Source: Siderastrea siderea
Taxonomy: Eukaryota > Cnidaria > Anthozoa > Scleractinia > Rhizangiidae
DNA length: 64,000 nt
Direction of reading: 5' to 3'
NCBI GenBank assembly: GCA_964030785.1
Contig: OZ034970.1
Coordinates: 41,844,377-41,908,376, forward strand
Part shown: positions 48,201-60,040 of the stretch, piece by piece
Numbering within the stretch: the first letter of the stretch is position 1
Layout of the letters: every line of letters begins with the position of its first letter
The notes under the pieces: model-generated
Told to the model about the DNA's origin: nothing
Databases searched by the model: none
What the model saw: only the letters and a program-made list of their open reading frames with translations
Position numbers and translations under genes: made by a program

Positions 48201-51200
48201 GCGTAGTAATAGAAACGAACAGCGGCTTTAATTTTGTTGCGCATGATGGGGCGTATCCGAACCTTAAATTTAACTGCCTTGTGATTTTGTAGAATAAAAA
48301 GGAAAATTTGCGTGTTCACACCAAGAGCTCAATACTAAAGAGTAAATTCTTTACTCGTCTCTAGGGTGAAGGATTTGTCTAGCACCTTTGGACAGGTTGA
48401 TAAACTGGAAAAGGCCAAGAAAGATATGGAGCAGGCAGTATTGAGTTTGGAGACCAAGTAATGTTATATGAATATCTGAATATGTTAGGAAGGCCTTTAA
48501 CTCTTAAGGGCAGCTAAGCTCAAATGAGAAAGCATTCTCAAAAAATTATCTTGTGAAATGAAGACAAATGAACAGCACTATAAGAAATTACCACACAGTT
48601 GCTCTCATTTGAATAGCCACATCGGGTTTCATCAACAGACTCAAAAATTAGAACCACCTCTTTCAGCATAATGAACAGCACGGCTGAAAAGTAACTCTCA
48701 ATACCTTTCATTTGAATGGTCACACTTTAGGATTTCATCCACAGACTCAACAGTGAGAACCACCTTGTATCCTGCATGATGTGTAAGTTACAATACCTTT
48801 CATTTAAAGATTTTAGCCATGGACTCAAAATTTAGAACAACGTCAACTGGTGCAAGGTTTGATGTCAACAGCACCGGAAGAACAACAATTTTTTAATGAA
48901 ATAATCTCATTCCCCTCCCCAGAAAAAAAAACAAAGACAAAAGCAAAGAAGCAGTGAAGAAAGTAAAGTATTTAGTAACTAACTGACACGGACGTTTCCA
49001 GCAAAGGAAGGCAAGGTCCGAAAGCTTTGAACCGATTAAAACGCTGTGTGACACTAACTCTTACCAATTTATGTAAGTCTGTGGCCCTCAAAACTAAAAT
49101 AGTCCGGAAATGTCGAGGTAGAACCGTGGAAAGGGATACTAAACATGATTGGCTTTTTTGCAGGTTGGAAGAAAGTGAAAGCCGAAACAGAAGACTGAAC
49201 CATAATCTTAAACAGAAAGAAGCGAAGATCGAAGGCTTGGAGAAACGGTAATGAAAAAAAAAAATTCTTGTCAATTTATTTGAAGTGTTCAGTGTCAAAT
49301 TGCTTCGTAATTTCCTTGTTGAGTTTTCGACGAAATCAGTCACATGGCCAACCAAACTAGACAAACCGACCTGGCATCCAGAGGAATTCCACCCTACAAT
49401 GTTGTAGTTATTTGGGGATATAGTCGCCTAATGCTACAGCAAGCGGACCTGAGACCGGCCCTGATTAGCTATCTGGCTCGCTCAGTCCGTTGGATAGGAC
49501 ATAAGATGCGTGGAATTAATACTAAATTTTACTCGGCGGCGCTATTTGATGTGTATGTAGGAGTGCTGTCAAGTGAGCTACTGCCCTTATACAATTTCCC
49601 CCGGCCTACTGGCCTTCCGAGGAACAAAGAAAAACTTTGAACCCGGCGGGATTTGAACGCACGACCTCCGGATCAGATCACCGTCGCTCTAATTTCGGAT
49701 TTTCCCCGGCCAGTAGGCCGGGGAAAATTGTATGAGAAAAATTGTATAAGGGTAGTCCGCCCCCCCCCCCCCCCATTTCACAGCACTCCTACATACACTT
49801 TATAATTTCTACTTTCATTTCACGAGTGCTACGTGGTACCTCACGTTGGGCGCTATTTGATTACCAGTACTATAAAAGAGACATTTGCCATTTATTGAAT
49901 TCCTGACATTCAATTCGTAGGGTGGCCGAAATGGAAGTGAGTCGAGATGACAACAGTCAGTCACTTAGCATGGCTTTGAAACAGAAAGACAGCAAGATAG
50001 CAATGTTAACCCAGAATCTACAACAGCAGGAGAGCGAAAATATGGCCATGGAAGCCAAGTGAGTGTTGGTTTCTGCGAGAGGGTGTTTTTTTTTTGCCTT
50101 ACACAATGATTGTTACAGTTTGCGCATAAATTATGAATATAAGGTAATAAAAAACGCACTGAGTTAGTTACAACAACAACGACTTTTTTTCAGTGTCGAT
50201 GTATTTAGCCTCGTGATATCCAATGGCTATAGTTTTGAACAATGCTTTTGCTTCGCAGGGAAAACTTTTGACTGCTGCGGCACCTGATACATCGACAATT
50301 GATTCAAACGCCTATGCGTTTGAACGAATGAGAAAGCTAGAAATTCAATTATCGAAATAGAGAATTCAGTGAAGAAAATTAGCATAAAATCGTTCAAATT
50401 CTTAATTTTACCCAGCATTCCGTCCTTCTTCTCTCTCTAACTTTCGTCAACTTTTATTTGCCTTTCTTAACAATTCACATGTGTATTTGTTTTTGTACAG
50501 ATTGGAAGAAGTTACTGCACAAGCCAATAAGTTTTCTCGCCTGATCGAGCAGCGGGAAGAACAGGTGCGAGGCCTGAAAACGAGGCTGGAAGAAGCTGTT
50601 CACCAAAACAACAAGATGACGCATGCGGCTGAGCTGAAAGATGACAAGATAAAAACACTCCAACAAAGGTTGGTATGAAAAAAAGTTCTAAAAACTAACA
50701 CTCTCCACTTGAAAACTGGCTTAAATTATAAATACTCATGATATTGTTGTCCTTCTCGCAGGCTGGAAACTTCTTCTAAAGAACAGCAAAGACTGACAGA
50801 GGTAAGGGCAGTGTTTGAGTTACTCTGGTCTCCTCAAAGAGCAATTTTTCTGCGTTGTGGAGTAGCACCTGATGCTTCTAGGTGCTTGATGCCACGAAAA
50901 CCGGGTTTAGGTCCAACAGCTATGAGCCACTAAATTCATGCATGAAGATTTTTTTATCTCCCTTTACCTCTAAGGGATGTGTAATATGGGGGTACGTGCT
51001 TTTTCTTAGAACTCTTCAACATTTTCCCGTCTTTTAAGTGTGAATATATAAAGTATAATTAACTCTGCTGTCATTGGAGGTTCAAGTGTCCCAACGTGTT
51101 TTCTTTACATTTAGGTGCTTGAGTCATATGACAAGAAAGCAGAAAAGGAAAAAGCGCAGAAACAAAAAGGCAGCTCATCTCAAACGATCATCTTCAAGCC

Positions 51201-54200
51201 AGCTGATAACACAAGGTGCGTAGCTAAGCTTTCCATCAAAACCTGAAGCCAGCTAAATCAGTGTATTTTGCTGGTATTGTAGCAGAGCGGCTGACGAAGA
51301 GCTAAGACTGCAGAATGTCCAAAGGCCATCAGCGTAAAGGCACACTTTGACGCTCCCTCCGGCTTGAAATTCCGCAATCTGGTCGTTAAAGACATGAAAA
51401 TAACGAGAGACGGCGAGATACAATCGGAAATAGTGTAAATTCGGCGGAAAATGTTGGTTTAATACACATCGCTACAGCGGTCACGCTGGTCACCCAAGAA
51501 CAATGTGCTGTCCTCTTTTCTGAGCCGTCTTGTTGAGTAAGCTTACTAAATAACAAGTGTAGCCAGAGCTTCACAAGTACATACAGGTCAAGCTATCAAG
51601 CATCGTCTTGCAACATTTTCGGAAAGATTTAATGACGAGTCGGAACTATGAGCGCGATTTCTATGAGGTAAGACAATACACGGTTGGCCAATGCCAAACT
51701 CTTACAATAATAATTTGTAGAAAATGAAAATGAGAGCACCTAGTAACCTTGGTTTGAATTTGTTTCTTGAGATGAGAAATTTCTGATATTGTGTTATAGG
51801 TCTGGGCAAAATACTCTTGAGATGCTTGCCATCGCCGATAAAAGAGTAGCAGAACTTAACGAGGAAATAAGGATGCTGGAAAAACAGGTGACTAGCACAT
51901 TTCTCGGGGACTCATTTAACACAGCTGTTTTAAGTACTGCAGTGGGAACAATATACGGTTACATACACGACGGGCGGACTTGTCCCTTTAACTCAGTCCT
52001 GTTCGAATGAGTGCGACAATTTCGCTGGATTTTCTTCCGAAAATAGGTATTTCGTCCACTGACTAAAGGGATTTTGTGTTCTAGAATTGTCGCAGGGACT
52101 TTTTCAGTCCCATGATTAAGTCCTTCCATGTGCACCGACGTAATAATTCATGAATGCTTTCATCCTTCTTTGCGAACCTACTGACTGTAAAGAATTGTAA
52201 AGAATCTCATAGAGACTGAAATATTCGATTCTCGTCACAAAAAAAAATGATAAATCAAATTTAACGTCACAGTGTGGGGAGTAGTCGCCTAATCTCCCGA
52301 GCCAGAGGCTCATGTGTAAACACTTGACGTCCAGGTCGAATTGGAATTTGGAAAGAGAAGACAAGAGAACAAGCTTGAGATTTATTAAAAAACAAGCAAG
52401 CAAGCAAACAAAAAAAACAATAAAAAGACGTACGGGATCTCGTCTTACAGTGTACATTCTGTATCTAATTCACGTAATAACCTTTTGGTTTCCAGAACGT
52501 CACGGTCACGGCTCAAAACGAGGCAATGTCGGCCAGAAACGCTCAGCTGGAGATTGAGAACGAGTCTCTGAAGAATGAACTGCAGAACTCAAGAGCGGAC
52601 TATGCAGCACTGCAGAGCGATTTGAATGACATCAGAGACTATTATCATCAAGTCGACATCGCTGCTTCCAAGATGGGACACAGATGCGAGGTGGGGAGAA
52701 CAGTTTTCGATTGCTTAAACTTTTGTTTGCTGTTCCTGTGCAATTAGGTTATCCTATTCAAACTGCAAGGCATATGCATATTGCCAGTATCATTCATCCT
52801 CGGTTTACTTGATTTGTTTGTTGTTAACAGATGCTTGGTCAGCTCAACGCTACACTTGAGGAGGAGAACAAGGCCCTTGTTGAACAAATCAACAAACTTG
52901 TCGAGCAGGTGAATGTACCACTGAGAGATCTACAGTCTCGGACAATAATTATTGGGACATTTGACACCTCTGAAGACGGTACCCCTTCCCCCGTTCAATG
53001 TTGTACAAACCGCTGGCTTTTCGGACAGAAAATAGCACATCTTCTACAGTAGTCTTTTCAACATTGCAAAGGGGGGAAGGGGGAGAAGTCGGCCAGGTGT
53101 CCCAAGTTTATTGACCGACCCTGTAGCTTTTAGTTATGTGCCCTTCACAAGATGTAGAGGTCAGATGTTGTCCAAACCGAAACGTGCGGTTGTCCTAAGG
53201 TCAAACTTGCAATATAGGCAACCAAAAGACAGAAAAACTGATTACGAAACGAAACGATACCAGCCCTTGAGTCAAATAGCATTGAAAGGGGATTAAATAC
53301 TGACTACCCGATAGTCTTCTTAGCAAGCGTTTCCCTTGGTTTTTCGCGTAGGAAGAGTATTTCGCTTTTTTGCCCAGCGAAAGTTGGGACAAGAGCAAAA
53401 GCTCAAAAAATCTACGAGCAGAAAGCCTCACGGAAACCGGTGGTACGCGGCGTGGTTACCTGACCATCCTTCTTTTATTCCCGACCCTAAAACGACTCCC
53501 GATATTCGCACTCTGATCCCAATTAGGTCTCCCACTGATTTTACCCTTTCTTTACCAAAACAAATCTGAGAAGCCTGAAGTTATTTTTAAACAAGTTCAG
53601 TTCTTTGGATAGGAGTTTTAATTTAATTTAATTTAATTTAATTTAATTTATTAATTCATTTACAGTATTTCAATGGGAAAACAATGAAAGCGATACATCG
53701 ATTCTTTCGTTAAATACAGCGAAATGTCTATTGTTTTAATTTGCCCTTTGATTTAATTTTTCAACAAACCTAAAGTCGTTCGATTTATTTTATTACTTAA
53801 TTGTTTATGTATTTGTTTATCTTTCTATTGAGCCATTGTCATAGACGTTGAAACAAGATGGCAGTGTTATTGTGGATCTTGTTGTGTTAAACAACTTATT
53901 TTCTAAACTGTTCTCCGCAAAAAGATTTCTCCACAATTTTTCATTACAGTATCTTAAAGATTTCTACTCAATCTAATCGATATTTTTCCTACACTCGAAA
54001 TGTCTGAATTGGTTTCACCACAACTTTCGATGGTCTGTACACTAAACTCTACTTTCAGCAGTTCCCAGTTCACGTGGGTACATTTTCCTGCCACGTTGTG
54101 TCTGTCATAAATAAATAAATAAATAAATTTCTATAGCGCCATTTTCCAAGGGTCCAGTGGCGCCTTACAAGAAGGGCGAACAAGAGGTTGAACTGGCACC

Positions 54201-57200
54201 TTTCACGTGAGATCTTATGGATATCTTACTAGATATCCTTCGTTGAAAACTGTACTAATCGCTGTTTTCTTTGATTAGAATCAAGACCTTTTGGTGAAAT
54301 CATTGGAAGATAAGGATCAGTTTATGGACGATGAGAGAGCTTTCTCGTGAGTATCAAATACCGTAAACGTTAGAATAAAAAGCTGCACCATCCTTAGATG
54401 CGTTTAAAGAAGGAGTGAGATGAAACGTTTGGCTGTCTGTTCTGTTCCTCTTTATTTTCTGACCATCCTCGATTACACCACGCTGATCGTTGGACTAACC
54501 CTGGGCAAAACGAGAAACTTGAAGTGCTCAACTTCTCGAACAACTTGTCGCGCGTTCGAAGGCGCAGGGACATGAAGGGTGGTTCGAATAAAAATGAATA
54601 CAGTGATCCTGTTTTTCCCATTTTTTGGAGGGAGGATATGCACAAGATTCTAGGTATTTTTATTACATTTCTTCATGTCTGAATTATGCCTCCTGCTTCC
54701 TTCCCCGAACCCCCCCCCAAAAAAAAGAGACAAAACAAAAAAAAAGCAAAAAAAACAAAAGCAAAAACCAAAAAAAAAAAGACGGAAAAAAAAACAATTC
54801 GAGTAAGCTCGAGCGCCAGGTGGTTGAAAAAGAGTAACTTTGGTCCTTACTGGCAGTTTCATGTAAAAGAATTGTTTAAAACATATCTCGAGGACAGAGC
54901 AGAGCGTAGAGGCCACGGGATACATTGCGAGGTGATAATATCTTTGTTTGTATTACTTTTCAGGGATCGTATTTACGCCCTTCAGCGTCAAAAAGAGAGG
55001 CTCGAAGAACAAGTTGATTTGGCAAACAAAGCGCTGGCAGAGAGTGTGCTCAAAACTAAAAAGTAAGACGCAGTGTTTAGAAAGAAACGTCGCGTATGTA
55101 GTTAACAATAAAAAGTATATATTTATTAAGCTAAAAAATATTGTTTGTCTTGTTTACGTTACGCGCCTGCTAGGGAGCCCCGATTGATGACTGAAGACAT
55201 TTTTATTTAGGAAAGCAGATGAATAGTTTAACGCTTTTATTCTAATTTTTATTTATAGCACATTTTTATTCTATTTTATTTGAGTAAATAATTTCCACAG
55301 TCTTGGGTTTATTTTCACAGTTGGTAACGCGGTTTGATCATATTCATGTGCTAATTTGCGCCGTATAAATATTTATCATCATTATTATCGTGGTCGTCGT
55401 CAACCTGGGTTCGCTGTTATCGAACCTGTGCGTGTCCTTCCGTGCGTTACTGGGAAGTTGTGAAGTTGTGTTTTCTTTGAAAAACTAAAAACTCGGGCCC
55501 GTAAATAGTGTTTACCTAAAGAAGCGCTTGAAGGGCAACTATAACATTCGTGTGAAATAAACGGTCCAAAAGTTTTGGCGACTTTCAAGAAACGGTCCCC
55601 GGGCAGAAAACAAAACTTTGTCACTACTGGACTCGAACCATTTATAGACTGCTTGCGGGCTGTCCGTTCTATAAATTTCTGGGTTTAATTAAGTAGCAGG
55701 CTTTGCATCTTCCCTCAAGTGTTATCAAGTACTGACAGTAGTTCCTCTTTGATGTTTACAGAAAACCAAACTTCCTAACAAGAGTGATGAGAAAAGCTGG
55801 ACTGAAAAAGGCAAGAAACATCATTGATTTATAGACTGTTCTGTCTATAAACTGTTTTGTCTTGGCCGAATCTCCTGCGCAGAGGCTCGTTTTCTAGGCA
55901 CACATAAGACGCCAGCCTAAAAGAGTTGCCCTTGCTTCACTCCTTTTCCCTTATCGTTTTCCCCTTCCCATCCTGCCCCACGCTTGTAACGTAACGAACA
56001 TCACACCTCTCTTAAAATTTTCGCATTACCATGATTTCTTTACTCTTCATTTTCTTTCAACAGAAGAGGGATGAAAGCGCTAAGAACAAACGAAACAGTG
56101 TGCAGCTTCTCCGAGTCGATCAGACCCCGTATCTGGAGGAGTTTGAGAGCGGTAACCCCTCATACAACCACGATGGGCCGCCTCTCATAGCTACTCCCAT
56201 TAACAGACGAGAAGAGACAGGCAGCGAAGGCTCACGGGAAAGTTCTGCATCCGGGGACTCCAGAGGAGCGACAAAGAGTTTGTTAAATTCTAGTCTCGTT
56301 AGTGCCCAATCTGACGTTGTACTCAGGCGACAGAGAGACGGGTTCATGTCTCCTTACGTCAGCACACCGGTCCTGTCACGGCACGAAGACTTCGAATCAG
56401 CGCGCAATAGGTCCGCCACCACCCACGATGTGTCGGCGTTCCGCGCTCGCCAAGTCCGTTCTGAGATATTTAACGACAGTGATTGGTCGCCGGGTCGGCT
56501 TGGGCGGCCACGAAGCATGGACTCTTTAGATAAAATGCCGAGCAGCTCGTCGACTCTTACTCCGGGTGACACGGGATCGGGTGATGGACTCTCATGGGGA
56601 AATGAAGTGAGCGGAACTCTGCCAAGAACTAAAACGCAGGGAATGATGAAACATGTCAGTCCCGCTGCTTCTCCCAGGGGGTTGAGGAAGCCTCATTGGG
56701 CAAAGAGCAGCCCCAATATCTCTCCACTCCCCCCAAGAAAGGAGTACCCCAACTCGTTGGAGCCTGTTCCACCCTCGCCTCCCTCGCCCACATCATCGAG
56801 GCGGTCGGCCAGTCCTCGTTCCTCTCCTGTTCTCACCAGGAAACTTGAAGAGAGGCCGCCTGCACGGAGCACCAAGCAGTCTCCTGTTTTGAGCAGGAAA
56901 GAGAATACAAACAAATTTTCATCGCCTCCAGGAGGCCCACGGCGGTCAAGTATGCCGAACTACGGTCACAGTCTGGATACTGTGCCAGTGCGAGAACGAC
57001 CCATGGATCAATCCAAACCTAAAGTTTCTGTGCAAGTTGTAGCATCTACCAACACGGCTGATACAAATGCTACTCAGCCACGATCTAATACCGCTGCCTT
57101 GTCGCCGTATCAGGACGATCAATGGAAGAGAATTCCTGTGGAAGACTTGCAAAACAACCCTCAAACTCAAAGGTTTAACGGAGATGTGTCTAGCTCTAGT

Positions 57201-58505
57201 GATCCGTATCACAATAGACAAGGAGGTGGTAGCGGTGAAAGACGTGAGGAGCCGACTACATCCACCCCTCGGGGATTTCAGCAGCAAGGGGGCTTTACAG
57301 GAGATAAAAACATTAAGACTACGGAGCCCTCTCGGAATAACGTTCAGCACATAAGAGAAAGGAGCTCCAGTGGAAACAGGAACGATGGTTCTCGAGTAAT
57401 TCAGAATACACAAGGAAGCGAGGGCCCAACTCGTGACACTAGTCAAACGGGTCCTTCGCATTCACGAGAAAGGAGCCTTAGTGGCGACAAAAATAATGGC
57501 CTCAGAGTGCAGGGCCCCAGTCGGGACACTGCTCCAACGGGTCCAGTCCATGCAAGGAGCCTTAGTGCGGACACAAATGAAGGACTAAGAGCGTCTAAGC
57601 GGCAAGGTACACTCTTTGTGGCTTCATCTATGCCCCGACAAAGTGTCCCCGTGACAGCTCACTACGTCACCACGGGAACTGTTGCGAAGAGTGAGCCTAT
57701 CCCAGCAGGCAAATCTGGTGCAGGAACCTCTGTTTACATTGACGCTACGGGTGCAAATTTGAATTCAACTCCAGTGATTTCTCTTGGCAACCAAGCGGAT
57801 GTTAGCACTTCATCAGTGTTCGCCATTGTAAGAGACAAACGCGGAGATGAACACGTGATACCGGGATCAAACACGCCACCATCACGTGACTTGACAATTT
57901 CGTCTCGTGATCAACCTTTGTCGCGTGCCAGTGCCGCGTTGTCCAATAGTGCTCCGACAACCCCTTATTCTACTCCTACGTCACGCAGTACTGCTAGCGC
58001 AGATTCTAGTTCATCGTCACGTTATGCCGCGTCTTCATTGCCGCGGAACGGTGTTGTTTCAAACCCGGTGGAACTAAAACCGTCAACGAGCGAACAAAGA
58101 GACGAAAACAGAAACGACACGAAAATGAGAGTTACCGCAGTGGGTGCTCAAGAAGACGTGAAGCTGAACGTCTCAAGCGTACGCGCCCGCATTCTTGACA
58201 TCGATCATCAGTCTCCGCCGCGCGTATCGCAGTTGCATCCCGACGACGATGATGATGACGCGCGCTCTGTATCGTCACAACATAGCCGGGATTGTTCCCC
58301 TGCACTGAGGAAGGTGAGAAACAAGGCAAGGAAAGCGGCCAAGGAGAAAGAAATATTCGTGGATTCCCCTGTTTCCTCGGACACTGGCTCCACGGCGTCA
58401 AGTCGAAGGTCAACTGCTGACGAAAGGTCACGTGCGAGATCAATGGGGGCTAAAGAAGCGGAAGGGAAGAAGTCATCGGTCTGGTATGAGTACGGATGTG
58501 TCTGA
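45217..58505 (+). CDS. Girdin/Daple (CCDC88)-family coiled-coil protein, multi-exon
   Basis: Exons with GT/AG borders are 45217-45270, 45821-45904, 46347-46439, 46956-47039, 47147-47251, 47759-47884, 48003-48095, 48365-48457, 49164-49247, 49921-50058, 50501-50668, 50762-50801, 51115-51215, 51800-51887, 52496-52690, 52831-52908, 54279-54346, 54964-55062, 55762-55810 and 56064-58505; phases agree throughout. They encode a long heptad coiled coil. A block (NATLEEENKALVEQINKLVE ... NQDLLVKSLEDKDQF ... IYALQRQKERLEEQVD) then matches the end of the coiled coil in vertebrate Girdin/Daple. A Ser/Pro-rich tail ends in Y-G-C-V, the Dishevelled-binding PDZ ligand of Daple. It is likely a cortical scaffold linking Wnt/Dishevelled or G-protein signals to actin. 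The N-terminal Hook domain exons are not found. Confidence 0.85.
45412..45645 (+). repeat. CAGT/CAGA tetranucleotide microsatellite
   Basis: About 230 nt of (CAGT)n mixed with CAGA and CGGT variants, in an intron of the Daple-like gene. Its open frame (Ser-Val-Ser-Gln runs) is meaningless. Confidence 0.95.
45985..46300. repeat. Degenerate intronic repeat family, copy group 1
   Basis: Units of about 85-100 bp contain TTTCATTTGAATGG/AGC, CACACTTTAGGATTTCATC, ACAGACTCAAA and a GAACCAC-like word. The same family recurs at 48560-48850 in another intron of the same gene. It may be an old intron-specific amplification. Confidence 0.55.
46494..46816. mobile_element. Short repeat with C-run/G-run tips
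   Basis: The segment in the intron is bounded by CCCCCTCCCCCGGGGGG-type tips (46494-46512 and 46793-46814), as in a frequent class of cnidarian MITEs. The interior (GGACAGAGTATGG, CCTAGACAGGGTATGG) contains an imperfect direct repeat. The family name is unknown to me. Confidence 0.4.
48560..48850. repeat. Degenerate intronic repeat family, copy group 2
   Basis: Three to four units carry TTTCATTTGAATGG, CACACTTTAGGATTTCATCC and ACAGACTCAA, matching the group at 45985-46300. No coding content. Confidence 0.6.
49590..49760 (-). mobile_element. tRNA-derived SINE with GGCC palindromes
   Basis: On the minus strand a B-box-like GCGTTCAAATCCCGCC lies at 49640-49657, in a tRNA-like context (GATCCGGAGGTCGTGC). 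ACAATTTCCCCCGGCCTACTGG (about 49591) is repeated inverted at 49695-49735 (CCGGCCAGTAGGCCGGGG). A C-run follows at 49759. It is an intronic insertion. Confidence 0.5.
53620..53655 (+). repeat. AATTT microsatellite
   Basis: About seven copies of TTTAA/ATTTA in an intron of the Daple-like gene. A second short A/T array (AAAT)n is at 54108-54128. Confidence 0.8.
56064..58505 (+). CDS. Terminal exon of the Daple-like gene: disordered tail with PDZ ligand
   Basis: This single 813-codon exon follows a GC-AG intron (55811-56063). It is Ser/Thr/Pro/Arg-rich and largely disordered, with many S-P sites (SPVLTRK, SPVLSRK, TPVLSRH repeats). Near its start, RVDQTPYLEEFESG resembles the short G-alpha-binding (GBA) stretch of Girdin/Daple, though I cannot confirm it. 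The last four residues, Y-G-C-V, are a class of PDZ ligand. Three tandem repeats occur at about 57355-57580 (R-E-R-S-x-S-G-x-x-N-x-G-x-R). The 3' UTR begins at 58506. Confidence 0.85.
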   Translation, partial: KRDESAKNKRNSVQLLRVDQTPYLEEFESGNPSYNHDGPPLIATPINRREETGSEGSRESSASGDSRGATKSLLNSSLVSAQSDVVLRRQRDGFMSPYVSTPVLSRHEDFESARNRSATTHDVSAFRARQVRSEIFNDSDWSPGRLGRPRSMDSLDKMPSSSSTLTPGDTGSGDGLSWGNEVSGTLPRTKTQGMMKHVSPAASPRGLRKPHWAKSSPNISPLPPRKEYPNSLEPVPPSPPSPTSSRRSASPRSSPVLTRKLEERPPARSTKQSPVLSRKENTNKFSSPPGGPRRSSMPNYGHSLDTVPVRERPMDQSKPKVSVQVVASTNTADTNATQPRSNTAALSPYQDDQWKRIPVEDLQNNPQTQRFNGDVSSSSDPYHNRQGGGSGERREEPTTSTPRGFQQQGGFTGDKNIKTTEPSRNNVQHIRERSSSGNRNDGSRVIQNTQGSEGPTRDTSQTGPSHSRERSLSGDKNNGLRVQGPSRDTAPTGPVHARSLSADTNEGLRASKRQGTLFVASSMPRQSVPVTAHYVTTGTVAKSEPIPAGKSGAGTSVYIDATGANLNSTPVISLGNQADVSTSSVFAIVRDKRGDEHVIPGSNTPPSRDLTISSRDQPLSRASAALSNSAPTTPYSTPTSRSTASADSSSSSRYAASSLPRNGVVSNPVELKPSTSEQRDENRNDTKMRVTAVGAQEDVKLNVSSVRARILDIDHQSPPRVSQLHPDDDDDDARSVSSQHSRDCSPALRKVRNKARKAAKEKEIFVDSPVSSDTGSTASSRRSTADERSRARSMGAKEAEGKKSSVWYEYGCV

Positions 58506-59485
58506 TGAATGAAACGTAATGTGAGGCAGAGACAATTCGTTGAAATCACCCTCTAATATTTCTGTATTATCGAACGTTTGCAAATTTACGTTTATATTTA
58601 TTGATACAGTATTACGGATGATCAGCTAGTCATGTAAAAACAAGAGGTCACCAACCATGGCAATCTTGAGCTTGTCAGACTTCGATCAATTGCTAATTGG
58701 AAAGAACGTGAGCTTGGTATGCTAAAAGAATTATACTTTTTGCTGTGGTGTTGTGCTAAATGAGTTAATTGTAGGCAGGCCAGGTAAAAGATAATTGATA
58801 ACACTCCTCATCACGACTACACGCGACGATGTTTTCATTTGCACGAGTGCCGTCGTCGTCTGCACACAGCGCTGGGAAACACCCTCTGTTTTAATGAGTA
58901 ACGCATGTATGTAGCTGCCAAGAATTATTGTTTAAAAGAGAGAGTGTGATATCGTCAATTACCCGTTGTAATGGATGTAAATAGAAGATGCTGAAGTTAC
59001 ACTTGTGATCAAGGCACCTTTCCTCGGTTATTTAACTAATTTTTCCAGTGAAGAAAAACTACATGAATATTTTCTAAACAATGAGTGATAGAATGTTTCA
59101 TAGGTGATCTATTTTCGACGATAAAAGTAATTGAGCTTTGTAATGAACAATAATAACGAATCGGCCATAGCTTGTAATCAAATTATCATCATTTTCGATG
59201 TAAAAACAAACAAAAAGAAGAACGGAGTAGAATTTACTTGTTTGAAAATATTCAGAACGTTTTATTTATTTAGATATTTAATACGATAGCTGTCTACCTG
59301 ATAGTAATTTATAAAATTGAGAGACAAATCGAAGGAGACTGACACTGGAGAAGGTTGATCGTATTTCTACCAATAAAAGATTAGAGTCACTTCTGTTTGC
59401 TTTGCAATGATTGAAAGCACCGCTTGGTTTGCTCAGTTGGTAGGGTACCAATCTGAAGAGTGTAGGGAGACGGGAGGTGGGTTGA
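58506..59485. other. 3' UTR of the Daple-like gene and intergenic DNA
   Basis: AT-rich DNA with no further gene. A degenerate tRNA-like SINE head (TGCTCAGTTGGTAGGG, then GGTTGAACC) lies at about 59428-59490, immediately before the minisatellite. Confidence 0.5.
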
Positions 59486-60040
59486 ACCTTCTTCTTCCCA
59501 TGCCCTTTACTCCCGGGAGAGAGGGCTGAATTTCCAGCCTTCCATGCCTTTTACTCCCCTAAGGGCTGATTTGAATTTCCAGCTTCCCATGTCCTTTACT
59601 CTCCCGGGGGCTGGTTTGAATTTCCAGCTCCCCATGCCCTTTACTCTCCTGGGGGCTGGTTTGAATTTACAGCTTCCCATGCCCTTTACTTCCCTACGGG
59701 TGGTTTGAATTTACAGTTTCTCATGTTCTTTAATCCGCTGGGGCTGCGGTGAATTTCCAGCTTTCCATAATCTTTGCTCCCGAAGAGTGAGGTTAACTTC
59801 CCGTTTCGCATTTTTTTTACTTCCCGCTGGGGTAAACTTGCCACTTCTCAAAACCTTCACTTCCTTAGGGGTGACTGGGGTGAACTTACCGCTCCCATAC
59901 CCTTCACTCCCCTGGGGGGGCGGGACGAACTTCGCCATTCCCATACTCTTTTCTTCCCAGGGGGGGTAAACTTCCCACTTGCCATATCCTTTACTTCTCG
60001 GGGGAGTGAGGTAAACATCCCCTTACCCTTTCCATTCTTG
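59486..60040 (+). repeat. Minisatellite, about 58-bp period
   Basis: Roughly nine to ten diverged units of CTTCCCATGCCCTTTACTCC followed by C(T/C)GGGGGCTGG, TTTGAATTTCCAG or GGTGAACTTCC. The units become more divergent to the right. The frame periodicity makes short open frames on both strands, which are not genes. Confidence 0.9.

Noticed and set aside
54625..55066. Lys-rich frames around 54700-54830
   Set aside because: They are read through an A-rich low-complexity tract in an intron; only the exon 54964-55062 has splice borders and coiled-coil sequence.
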